Assembly (NCBI GenBank): GCA_021741145.1
Contig: JAIOYK010000016.1
Coordinates: forward strand, 1 to 64,000
Source: Rhodospirillum sp.
Lineage (GTDB): Bacteria > Pseudomonadota > Alphaproteobacteria > Rhodospirillales > Rhodospirillaceae
Length of the DNA: 64,000 bases
Direction of reading: 5' to 3'
Part shown: one piece after another, positions 56,599-64,000 of the stretch
Layout of the letters: each line of letters begins with the position of its first letter
Numbering within the stretch: position 1 is the first letter of the stretch
The notes under the pieces: model-generated
What the model was told of the DNA's origin: nothing
Databases searched by the model: none
The model's input: only the letters and a program-made list of their open reading frames with translations
Program-made: the position numbers and the translations under genes

Positions 56599-59500
56599 AT
56601 GCAAAACAATATATTCAAGTTCATCTGGGATTACTCGAAAAAGGAGCAGATTGTCCTGAGCGCCATGACTGTCTTCTCTTTTCCCGTCTTATATTTGACT
56701 CTGGATATTCCGAAAAAAATTATCAACAATGCCCTTAACAATCCCTCGGCCGAAAAGGTCTTTCTCGGGATACCGCTCGATCCCCTTTCCTTCCTCCTCG
56801 CTCTTTGCCTGACCTTTCTTGCCCTCGTCGTCTTCAATGGTTTGTTGAAGATGTGGCTCAACACGCTGAAAGGCGTCGTGGGAGAGCGGCTTGTCCGCCG
56901 CCTCCGGTACATGCTTCTGGAACGGATGGTCCGCTTTCCTCTCACCCATTTCCACGAGGTCAGCCAGGGCGAACTGTCCTCCTCGGTCGTCGCGGAAGTG
57001 GACCCTCTGGCCCCGTTCATCGGAGATGCCTTGGCCCAGCCCTTGTTTCAGGGCGGCACCATGATCACCGTTCTGATCTTCATGTTCATGCAGGATCCGC
57101 TGCTGGGCCTCGCGACCATCGCGATGGTTCCGATCCAGGCCTATATCATTCCCAAGCTTCAATATCAGGTAAAGATATTGGGGAAGGAACGGGTTCGTCG
57201 GGCCCGTAAGCTTGCCGAATCGATTGGAGAAACAAGCGAAACAATTCGAGAAATACGAACAAATGGTACACAATCTTTTGTCTTGGCGAATATAGCGAAC
57301 CATCTGGGGGGAATCTTCGAGGTTCGGCTAGAGATCTATAAGAAGAAGTATTTTGTAAAATTTCTGAACAACTTCATGAACCAAGTCACGCCATTTTTCT
57401 TTTATGCGATCGGTGGCTATCTGGTGCTGGACGGGGACCTGAGCATCGGTGCCCTGGTCGCGGCCATCGCGGCACAGAAAGAAATGAGTGCGCCCTGGAA
57501 GGAACTTCTTCAGCACTATCAAAACAGCATCGACAGCCAATTGAAGTACGAGCAAATCGTCGAACAGTATTCCCCCGGAGAATTGGTGCCCTATGTCCCG
57601 GACAGCGAACCCCATCCAGAAACCCTGCACGGGTCCATTGTGTTGGAGAACGTCACCTGGTCCAACGAATATGGCGACCGGATCGTCGACCATGTTTCCC
57701 TGACGGTTCCCGCGGGGGCGTTCGTTGGAGTCTCCAGCACCAACCAGCTCGCACTGCGGCGCCTGGGAGAGCTCCTTGTCGGCCTGGAAGCGCCCGTTGG
57801 AGGACGCGTCACCGTCGCGGGCGCGCCCCTGTCCGGGATGCCTTCGGCTTTTGTTGGCCGGCGGATCGCCTATGCTGGCCCGGAGCCCCGCATGATTTCC
57901 GGAACGGTCATGCAGAACGTGAACTATGGCTTGCGCCATCGCCCCCCCGTGGACCCCGTCGAGACCCTCACCCAGGACCGACGCAAGCAGATCGAGGAGG
58001 CCTTGGCCACCGGCAACGCCACCGAACGGGTCGATGAGCCTTGGACCGATTTCCCCAGTGTCGGGACGACAAGCTGGGACGACCTCGCGGAGTGGTGGAT
58101 CCGCTGCCTGGAGGTCCTGGGGGATGACCAATTCATTTACCAACAGGGGCTAAGGCAAACATTCGACCTCGTCGATTACCCCAGCATCTCGGCGCCTCTG
58201 GTGCGGGCCCGGTTCCGCCTTCATCGGGAAATCCGGCGTGCCAAGCTGACCCACGCCATCGGTCGCTTCAACCGCCGGAAATTCAATGAACACGCCCGTA
58301 TTTACGAAAACATCCTCTTTGGCCTGCCGAACGGCGGAGCATTGAGCCTGGACGGCATGGGTGGATTCCCCGCGCTGATCAACCTGATGGATCGCCACGG
58401 CTTCCTCCGGAAGGCCATCGAGATCGGCGCCCAATTGGCCAAGCGCCTGATCGCCACGTACGGAGAGGATCCAGAAGAGGGACCCGACCTTCACTATCCC
58501 TACCTCACCGAAGCCAAATATCAGGTATTGCGCGACACCGTCTTCAACGCGAAACAACTGCGTAAGGCTGGCAAACCACTGAGCCCGGAGTGCGAGGCGG
58601 TGTTCACCGAGTTGTTCCTTTGGATCACGCCTTCGCGCGAAGAGGGTGCCAAGATCAGCGACGATCTTCAGCGGCGTATTCTCTTGGCACGGGAAGAAAT
58701 TCTTTCCGCGGCGACAGGGGATTTCCAAAACCAGGTCGCGCACTTCAACGCCCGGACCTACCACCCCCGTCTGAATGTGTCGGACAACCTGCTGTTCGGA
58801 CGCCTCGCCACCGAGGATCCGTTGCTCATCAATCAACTGCGGCACCTGACCGACGAGGCCTTGAAAACGGAAAACGCCCGCACGTTCCTCATGGTCCTGG
58901 CGGCCTTGAGCCAAGTGGGCGTGGGTGGGTCCCGCCTGCCGGTCCTGGTGAAGCAAAAGGTCCAGTATCTGCGCGCCCTCATAAAAAAGCCGGATATTTT
59001 CGTTTGCCATCAGGCGTTGGATGGACTCGAGCGCCCGGCCCGGGCTGAAATCTACGCCAGAACCCGGGCGCTGATGCCCGAAATGACCCTCATCATCCTG
59101 GAGCAGAACCTGCCCGAGGACGCGGTCTTCGACAGCGTGCACTACCTTAGAGAGGGGCGGTTGGTTTCGGAAATCCCCAGCGTGGCGCGCGGAACATCCG
59201 AGGAACCCATGATCGCGGGGGGCGGCGGTCGGGACGAAGACGCCCAACGGGCCGTGGCGCTGTCCCCCTTGCTCTCGGACCTCCCCCGACAGACACGCCT
59301 GAGGATCGCCGCGGAATCGGAATGGCGGGTCATTCCCCAGGGAGAATATGTCTTCCGATCCGGCGAAGCCTCGGAATTCCTGTTTATCCTGGTGGAAGGT
59401 CAAGCCGAACTCGTCTCCTTGCGCGCGAAGGACGAGCCCCTCCACATCGCCTACCTGTGCCCCCCGGAGACCACGGGCGAGACCGAACTCCTGGCGGGAA

Positions 59501-59691
59501 CCCGGCGCTTTTCCAGCGTGCGCGCCGTCACCGACCTTCGTGTCTTGCGGATCAATGGCTCCATCATGACCCGTCTGGCGACCGAGGATCCAACCTTGGC
59601 CCTCAAGGTCTTAAAGGTCATCGGGCGCAGGTTGACAAGCGAACCCCCCCTTTCGGACGAAGCCGTCGAAGGCGAGGGCTCCGCGATCTGA
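56599..59691 (+). CDS. Pseudo-ABC exporter with large insertion and C-terminal cNMP-binding-like domain
   Basis: A 1030-residue protein. Residues 1-330 are an ABC-exporter transmembrane domain (six helices; ERLVRRLRYMLLERMVRFPL is the classic coupling segment). A nucleotide-binding-type domain starts near 344 (GSIVLENVTWSNEYGDRIVD). The P-loop position reads GVSSTNQLALRR without GK(S/T). The signature position reads VGVGGSRLPVLVKQK. The Walker B position reads KKPDIFVCHQALDGLE, with DE replaced by HQ. The H-loop is ILEQNLP without His. Between Q-loop and signature lies an insert of about 330 residues. Residues 888-1010 resemble a cyclic-nucleotide-binding domain (GEYVFRSGEASEFLFILVEG). ATP hydrolysis is improbable. 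The start at 56599 is chosen by N-terminal similarity; no ribosome site is clear. It lies upstream of three glycosyltransferases. Confidence 0.85.
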   Translation: MQNNIFKFIWDYSKKEQIVLSAMTVFSFPVLYLTLDIPKKIINNALNNPSAEKVFLGIPLDPLSFLLALCLTFLALVVFNGLLKMWLNTLKGVVGERLVRRLRYMLLERMVRFPLTHFHEVSQGELSSSVVAEVDPLAPFIGDALAQPLFQGGTMITVLIFMFMQDPLLGLATIAMVPIQAYIIPKLQYQVKILGKERVRRARKLAESIGETSETIREIRTNGTQSFVLANIANHLGGIFEVRLEIYKKKYFVKFLNNFMNQVTPFFFYAIGGYLVLDGDLSIGALVAAIAAQKEMSAPWKELLQHYQNSIDSQLKYEQIVEQYSPGELVPYVPDSEPHPETLHGSIVLENVTWSNEYGDRIVDHVSLTVPAGAFVGVSSTNQLALRRLGELLVGLEAPVGGRVTVAGAPLSGMPSAFVGRRIAYAGPEPRMISGTVMQNVNYGLRHRPPVDPVETLTQDRRKQIEEALATGNATERVDEPWTDFPSVGTTSWDDLAEWWIRCLEVLGDDQFIYQQGLRQTFDLVDYPSISAPLVRARFRLHREIRRAKLTHAIGRFNRRKFNEHARIYENILFGLPNGGALSLDGMGGFPALINLMDRHGFLRKAIEIGAQLAKRLIATYGEDPEEGPDLHYPYLTEAKYQVLRDTVFNAKQLRKAGKPLSPECEAVFTELFLWITPSREEGAKISDDLQRRILLAREEILSAATGDFQNQVAHFNARTYHPRLNVSDNLLFGRLATEDPLLINQLRHLTDEALKTENARTFLMVLAALSQVGVGGSRLPVLVKQKVQYLRALIKKPDIFVCHQALDGLERPARAEIYARTRALMPEMTLIILEQNLPEDAVFDSVHYLREGRLVSEIPSVARGTSEEPMIAGGGGRDEDAQRAVALSPLLSDLPRQTRLRIAAESEWRVIPQGEYVFRSGEASEFLFILVEGQAELVSLRAKDEPLHIAYLCPPETTGETELLAGTRRFSSVRAVTDLRVLRINGSIMTRLATEDPTLALKVLKVIGRRLTSEPPLSDEAVEGEGSAI

Positions 59692-60003
59692 TCCATGATC
59701 CCCAACCCAATGCCCAACGGGTCGGCTTCCCGCCCCTATACTGATCACAAATCGGAAACAATAATATCTCTAGAAGAAGTCTTGCTTCCCTGTCATTGAC
59801 TGTTCACCTTCTAATGCATCAACTCAAACAGGGGCTCAGGCGAATTCTGGAAAGTTGATGGGTTCACGAAGTCCGAGTACACAGGCGGTTGACTCCTTTG
59901 CAAGCAACGGTGCGCCGGGCACCATGGATCCTGTTGTGATCCGCGGACAGTCGAAAGAAAATGAACCGTGACGCACGTCCCCCATTCCCCGCGAGGACAG
60001 GCC
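59692..60003. other. AT-rich gap before the glycosyltransferase genes
   Basis: No gene is seen. The segment is distinctly AT-rich at 59740-59860. TTGACT hexamers occur at about 59797 and 59889, but neither has a matching -10 box at normal spacing. It may contain a separate promoter for the glycosyltransferase unit. Confidence 0.45.
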
Positions 60004-61191
60004 ATGCCAACGAATCGCGTTCTTCTGTACAGCCACGACACATTCGGGCTTGGGCATTTGCGGCGGTCGAGCGCCATCGCCCGCCGACTCGTGGAACATA
60101 ATCCAGACTTGGCTGTCCTGATCGTCACGGGGTCGCCCGTGGTCGGGCGGTTCACCTTCCCCGAAGGTGTGGACCATATCCGCTTGCCCGGCGTGACAAA
60201 GCTCCCAGATGGCAACTACACGGCGGAGAGTTTAAATCTCAGTATTGATGACGTGACCGAGATCCGCTCCTCTCTACTCCTGTCCGCGGCCAAGAGCTTT
60301 CATCCGGACCTCGTCATTGTCGACAAGGAGCCGACGGGCTTCCGGGGGGAGATGCTTCCAACCCTTGCGTATCTCCGCGCGGAGGGATCCACCCGCCTGG
60401 TCTTGGGGCTCAGAGACGTCCTCGATGCCCCGGATGTCCTTTTGCAGGAGTGGATCCGCAAGGACGCCCTCCAAGCCATGGAGGACTTTTACGACGCCAT
60501 CTGGATTTATGGGCCGGAGGCTGTTTACAACCCGTTGCAGGGATTGCCCTTGTCTGCGAAGACCGCGGCCAAGGTGTCTTATACGGGCTACCTGCCCCGC
60601 CCCAATGGCACGCGGGCAGCCTCTCCCATCGACGAGCCTTACATTCTGGTCACGCCCGGCGGCGGGGGCGATGGAACGGCTTTGATCAACTGGGTGATCT
60701 CCGCCTATGAAACCGATCCGACCCTGGCTCCCCGAGCCTTTATCGTTTTTGGCCCCTTTCTCGACAAAGAGGCGAAAGTCGCTTTCGACGAGAGAATCCT
60801 CGCCCTCGCCCCCCGTGTGGAAGCAATCGATTTCCACACCCGGATGGAAGAGTTGCAACACCATGCCACCGGTGTGGTGGCCATGGGCGGCTACAATACC
60901 TTTTGCGAAATCCTCAGCGCCAACAAGCCCGCGATCATCGCGCCCCGGAAGCGGCCGCGCATGGAGCAGTACATCCGCGCCGCCGCCGCTCAGAAGCTGG
61001 GATTGGCGCGCATGCTGGATCCAGACGAAGACGGGCACGATCCTGCCGTCATGGCCGAGGCAATTCGGGGCCTGTGCCACCAGCCCCCCCCGGGAGCTGC
61101 CCGGTTACCCGGCCTCCTCGATGGGATGGACCGCATCGTGACGCTGTTCACCGCGCTTTTGCATGGAGACACCTCGTGTCCCCTGGCCTAA
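60004..61191 (+). CDS. GT-B glycosyltransferase, MurG/COG4671-like
   Basis: A 395-residue predicted glycosyltransferase. The N terminus VLLYSHDTFGLGHLRRSSAI has the G(L/x)GHxxR motif of MurG-like (GT28) enzymes, and the C-terminal donor half contains ILVTPGGGGDGTALINWVI, VAMGGYNTFCEILSANKPAI and PRKRPRMEQYIRA. The pattern fits the uncharacterised COG4671 predicted glycosyltransferases. It is likely cytoplasmic, peripheral to the membrane. The start at 60004 has GAGGACAGG just upstream. Its end overlaps the next gene by 16 bases. Confidence 0.83.
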   Translation: MPTNRVLLYSHDTFGLGHLRRSSAIARRLVEHNPDLAVLIVTGSPVVGRFTFPEGVDHIRLPGVTKLPDGNYTAESLNLSIDDVTEIRSSLLLSAAKSFHPDLVIVDKEPTGFRGEMLPTLAYLRAEGSTRLVLGLRDVLDAPDVLLQEWIRKDALQAMEDFYDAIWIYGPEAVYNPLQGLPLSAKTAAKVSYTGYLPRPNGTRAASPIDEPYILVTPGGGGDGTALINWVISAYETDPTLAPRAFIVFGPFLDKEAKVAFDERILALAPRVEAIDFHTRMEELQHHATGVVAMGGYNTFCEILSANKPAIIAPRKRPRMEQYIRAAAAQKLGLARMLDPDEDGHDPAVMAEAIRGLCHQPPPGAARLPGLLDGMDRIVTLFTALLHGDTSCPLA

Positions 61192-62468
61192 CCGATGGGG
61201 AGGGTCACGCCGCGGCCCCCCTGGCGATCATCCTGAAGGGCTATCCCCGGCTGTCGGAAACCTTCATCGCCCAGGAACTGCTTGCCTTGCAGGACCGGGG
61301 CCTCGCCTTCGAGATCTGGTCCTTGCGCCACCCCACGGACAAGGCGCGCCACGCACTGAATGAAAAAATCACGGCCAAGGTCCATTACCTTCCCGAATAC
61401 CTCTACCAGGAACCGCGCCGCGTCCTCTCCGCCCTTTGGTCCCGCATGGGGACGCCCGGTTTCGGCGGAGTGCTGAAAACTTGGTTCCGGGATTTGGTCC
61501 GGGATCCCACGCCGAACCGGATCCGCCGGTTCGGACAAGCCCTGGTTCTGGCCGCCGAACTGCCCGACGGCGTCCGCTTCCTCCATGCCCATTTCCTTCA
61601 CACGCCCGCGTCCGTGACCCGATACGCGGCCTTGATGCGGGGTCTGCCCTGGGGTTACTCCGCCCACGCCAAGGACATCTGGACCATTCCCGATTGGGAA
61701 AAGCGGGAGAAGCTGGCATCCGCCAGCTTCGGGGTCACGTGCACGGGCTCCGGAGCGGCGCATCTGCGCTCCCTCGCCGCGGACCCGTCCCGGGTGGGCC
61801 TTGTCTACCATGGATTGAACCTGAACCGGTTCCCCCCGGCCCCGGCGGATCGCCCGGCCCGGGATGGTCACTCGGTCGAGGATCCGTTTCGCCTGCTGTC
61901 CGTTGGACGACTGGTGGAAAAGAAGGGCTACGACATCCTTCTCGAGGCCCTCGCCCTGCTGCCGCCGGACCTGCATTGGCGCCTGGACCACATCGGTGGC
62001 GGAGCCGAGGCCAAGGTCCTGAAGGCCCAGGCGGAGCGCCTCGGATTGACCGGCCGGATCACCTGGATGGGCGCCCGGGTCCAGGACGAGGTCATCGACG
62101 CCATGCGCGCCGCCGACCTGTTCGTCCTGCCCAGCCGGATCACCCGATCCGGAGACCGGGATGGTCTCCCCAATGTTCTGATGGAAGCGGCCAGCCAGAT
62201 GCTTCCCCTGTTGAGCACGCCCGTCTCCGCCATTCCCGAATTCATCACCGACGGAGTCCAGGGCCGATTGGTCGAGGGGGCCCCCGCCCCCTGGGCCTCC
62301 GCCATCCAGGCCCTGGCGAAATCCCCCGGAATACGGCGTGGTCTCGCCGAGGCCGCCCATGCCCGACTCGTTTCGGCCTTCGGCATGGACCGGGGCATCA
62401 CGCTGCTGGAGGGGCGCCTCGCGCCCTTCCTGGGGAAGACCCTGGGGGAGGAGTCCCCCTCCCCATGA
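61176..62468 (+). CDS. Glycosyltransferase family 4 protein
   Basis: A 430-residue GT-B enzyme. The acceptor half has LAIILKGYPRLSETFIAQEL; the donor half has RLLSVGRLVEKKGYDILLEA and the GT4 EX7E-type segment SGDRDGLPNVLMEAASQMLP. The start is GTG at 61176, chosen because GGAG lies eight bases upstream and the product then begins a few residues before the first strand; no in-frame ATG is suitable. The open frame extends much further upstream, but overlapping the previous gene. The stop overlaps the next start (ATGA). Confidence 0.85.
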   Translation: MSPGLTDGEGHAAAPLAIILKGYPRLSETFIAQELLALQDRGLAFEIWSLRHPTDKARHALNEKITAKVHYLPEYLYQEPRRVLSALWSRMGTPGFGGVLKTWFRDLVRDPTPNRIRRFGQALVLAAELPDGVRFLHAHFLHTPASVTRYAALMRGLPWGYSAHAKDIWTIPDWEKREKLASASFGVTCTGSGAAHLRSLAADPSRVGLVYHGLNLNRFPPAPADRPARDGHSVEDPFRLLSVGRLVEKKGYDILLEALALLPPDLHWRLDHIGGGAEAKVLKAQAERLGLTGRITWMGARVQDEVIDAMRAADLFVLPSRITRSGDRDGLPNVLMEAASQMLPLLSTPVSAIPEFITDGVQGRLVEGAPAPWASAIQALAKSPGIRRGLAEAAHARLVSAFGMDRGITLLEGRLAPFLGKTLGEESPSP

Positions 62469-63601
62469 CCGCCCCGGCGCGTCCCTCCGCCTTTCCCGTG
62501 GTTTTCCATGCTCCGCTGAAACCCCCGGACCATCCCACGCCCTCGGGGGATCGCACGGTGGCGCGGTTGTTCCTTCAGGTTTTGGACCGCATTGGGTTCA
62601 TGCCCTGGTTGGCCCGCGAGCCCCGTACCAGGGATGGCCAGGGGGATGCCCAAGCTCAAGCCCGTCTGATCGAGCGGGCGGAGCGCGAGGCCGCGCGGTT
62701 GATCGACCATTTCAGGGACCTCCCCTCCCTTGGCCGTCCCCGCTTGTGGTTCACCTACCATGTCTATTACAAGGCACCGGACCTGATCGGTCCCGTCGTG
62801 TCTCGCGCCTTGGGCATCCCCTATGTGATCGCCGAGGCCTCCCGTTCGCCCAAACGCCTGCATGGCCCCTGGGCGCGGTTCGCCGCCCTGGCGGAGGCGG
62901 CCATCGACCAAGCCCGCTTGGTGCTTTGCCCCACCCAGCGGGATTTCCCGGCCCTCGCGGCGGCGAAGCCGCCGGGCCAACGCCTCCTCCTGGTTCCCCC
63001 GTTCCTGGGCCTCCCCCCCGCGCCCGACAGGCCTCCGCGAGCCGAAGGAGACCCGGTCCGGCTGGTCACCGTCGCCATGACGCGGCCCGGTGCCAAGATG
63101 GACTCCTACCGGCTCCTGGCCGAGGCCCTGGGGCGGATTGATCCGGCGACCTGGACCCTGACGGTCATCGGCGGGGGCGAAGCGGAAGTGGAGACCCATC
63201 GCCTGTTCCAACCCTTTCGGGAGCAGGTCCGCTTCCTGGGCGCGCTGCCGCCCGACGAGATCCCCCCCCATCTGGCCGAGGCGGATCTGTTCGTCTGGCC
63301 CGGCCTGGACGAGGCCTTTGGCATGGTCTACCTGGAAGCCCAGGCCCAAAGCCTGCCCGTCCTGGCCTGCGATGGCCCCGGCGTGCGCGCCGTGGTGGCC
63401 TCCGCCGCGGGCCATCCCCTTCCCGCGCCGACGCCGGAAGCCTTCGCCGGAACGCTCGGCCAAATCCTCGCCACCCCGGACACCCTGCGCGGATTGGGGC
63501 GGGACGCCAGGGAGCGGATCGCGCGGAACCATTCCCTGGACGCGGCGGCGGAGCAACTGGCCCCGGTCCTCCGCCCACTGGCCGAGGGCGGCCGTCGATG
63601 A
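62465..63601 (+). CDS. Glycosyltransferase family 4-like protein
   Basis: A 378-residue GT-B protein. The N-terminal half contains VVFHAPLKPPDHPTPSGDRT and RLWFTYHVYYKAPDLIGPVV; the donor half has RLVTVAMTRPGAKMDSYRLL, FVWPGLDEAFGMVYLEAQAQ (EAFGMVYLEA is the GT4 Glu motif) and LPVLACDGPGVRAVV. The start overlaps the previous stop (ATGA), and its own stop overlaps the next gene the same way, so the three genes are translationally coupled. The N-terminal half is shorter and more divergent than in the preceding enzyme. Confidence 0.83.
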   Translation: MTAPARPSAFPVVFHAPLKPPDHPTPSGDRTVARLFLQVLDRIGFMPWLAREPRTRDGQGDAQAQARLIERAEREAARLIDHFRDLPSLGRPRLWFTYHVYYKAPDLIGPVVSRALGIPYVIAEASRSPKRLHGPWARFAALAEAAIDQARLVLCPTQRDFPALAAAKPPGQRLLLVPPFLGLPPAPDRPPRAEGDPVRLVTVAMTRPGAKMDSYRLLAEALGRIDPATWTLTVIGGGEAEVETHRLFQPFREQVRFLGALPPDEIPPHLAEADLFVWPGLDEAFGMVYLEAQAQSLPVLACDGPGVRAVVASAAGHPLPAPTPEAFAGTLGQILATPDTLRGLGRDARERIARNHSLDAAAEQLAPVLRPLAEGGRR

Positions 63602-64000
63602 CCGACGGAACGCCCGTTGCCTTCCTGCGCCACGGGCGCACCGCCTGGAACCACGACGGCCGGTTACAGGGCTCGACGGACATTCCCCTGGCCGAAGCCG
63701 AACGCGTCCACCTGGAAACCCTCGTCCCGCCCGCGCCCTGGCCGACGGCAAAACTGGTTTCCAGTCCCCTGGTCCGCGCCCACGCCTCCGCCGAGGCCCT
63801 CTCCGCCCAAACCAGTTCGGGAGGGCGCTCGCCCATTATCCGAGGCGAACTGCGGGAAATGAACTGGGGGAATTGGGAAGGTCTCAAGGGCGAGGACCTG
63901 GCTCGCGACCACCCCGACGCCTACCGCCCCCTCTCCGAATGGGGATGGGATTTCCGCCCACCCGGTGGAGAGAGCCTCCGCGAGGTTTGGGACCGCGTCG
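63598..64000 (+). CDS. Histidine phosphatase family protein (cut by window end)
   Basis: An open frame of 134 codons runs off the window. VAFLRHGRTAWNHDGRLQGS carries the RHG motif with the phosphorylated histidine; KLVSSPLVRAHASAEAL and ELREMNWGNWEGLKGEDLAR are the following conserved segments of the phosphoglycerate mutase-like branch. The ATG at 63598 overlaps the glycosyltransferase stop (ATGA). In this setting it may remove phosphate from a sugar phosphate made or used by the cluster. Confidence 0.88.
   Translation, partial: MTDGTPVAFLRHGRTAWNHDGRLQGSTDIPLAEAERVHLETLVPPAPWPTAKLVSSPLVRAHASAEALSAQTSSGGRSPIIRGELREMNWGNWEGLKGEDLARDHPDAYRPLSEWGWDFRPPGGESLREVWDRV

Noticed and set aside
56599-59691. 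Ordinary ATP-driven ABC exporter
   Set aside because: Walker A, Walker B, signature and H-loop residues are all missing at the aligned positions, unlike the intact MlaF in the same window.
61436-62464. Long N-terminal extension of the third glycosyltransferase
   Set aside because: It overlaps the preceding glycosyltransferase almost completely; the ATG at 62465 in an ATGA overlap gives a normal-length enzyme.

Overview
The window is a high-GC, gene-dense bacterial chromosome segment. Gene content and order point to an alphaproteobacterium of the Rhodospirillales type: yicC-gmk; fabD-fabG-acpP-fabF-mltG; rpsF-rpsR-DUF2232-rplI-dnaB-alr; purF followed by a short-chain dehydrogenase; argH-lipoprotein-lysA; and a hopanoid locus. 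No photosynthesis or magnetosome genes are visible, so the genus is left open.

Layout. 1-695: the 5' end of an IS110-type insertion sequence, then a dispersed two-hairpin repeat and apparently gene-free DNA. 696-6590: yicC-gmk, an SDR, a small DUF3096 membrane protein, a secreted PRC-barrel-like protein with a broken paralogue beside it, a GNAT acetyltransferase and mltG. 6715-10627 (minus strand): type II fatty acid synthesis (fabD, fabG, acpP, fabF). 11574-23823 (plus strand): a long run of housekeeping genes covering ribosomal proteins, replicative helicase, alanine racemase, an Mla-type lipid transporter pair, a kinase-fold protein, radA, cvpA, purF and an SDR. 23873-30132 (minus strand): a sodium/solute symporter of the VC_2705 type with its DUF4212 small subunit, a cNMP/CBS/DUF294 signalling protein and a DEDDh exonuclease. 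30248-33844: cinA-like, Nudix, argJ and a parvulin-type isomerase. 34073-38682: argH, a lipoprotein, lysA, a TlpA-like thioredoxin and a PAP2 phosphatase. 38987-39073: tRNA-Leu(UAA).

39097-46293 (minus strand) is a hopanoid operon in the order hpnC, hpnB-hpnD fusion, hpnE, shc, hpnG. It should take farnesyl diphosphate through presqualene diphosphate, hydroxysqualene and squalene to hopene, and then trim adenosylhopane. 46416-52316 holds two divergent signalling proteins: a PAS protein with a broken GGDEF motif, and a soluble histidine kinase of about 1440 residues with roughly nine PAS-like modules. 52339-54169 is a MurU/AmgK cell-wall recycling pair, followed by a ferredoxin-NADP reductase and a second GNAT.

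56599-64000 is the most unusual region. A 1030-residue ABC-exporter-like membrane protein has lost every recognisable catalytic motif of its nucleotide-binding domain, carries a large insertion with repeated segments, and ends in a cyclic-nucleotide-binding-like domain. It is followed by three tightly coupled glycosyltransferases and a histidine phosphatase cut by the window edge. I infer a glycoconjugate assembly locus with a non-canonical, possibly nucleotide-sensing membrane component.

All family assignments come from reading motifs and gene order by eye; no database search was run. The window also contains an unusual number of short tandem repeats (15-24 bp units), inside coding regions and in leaders.
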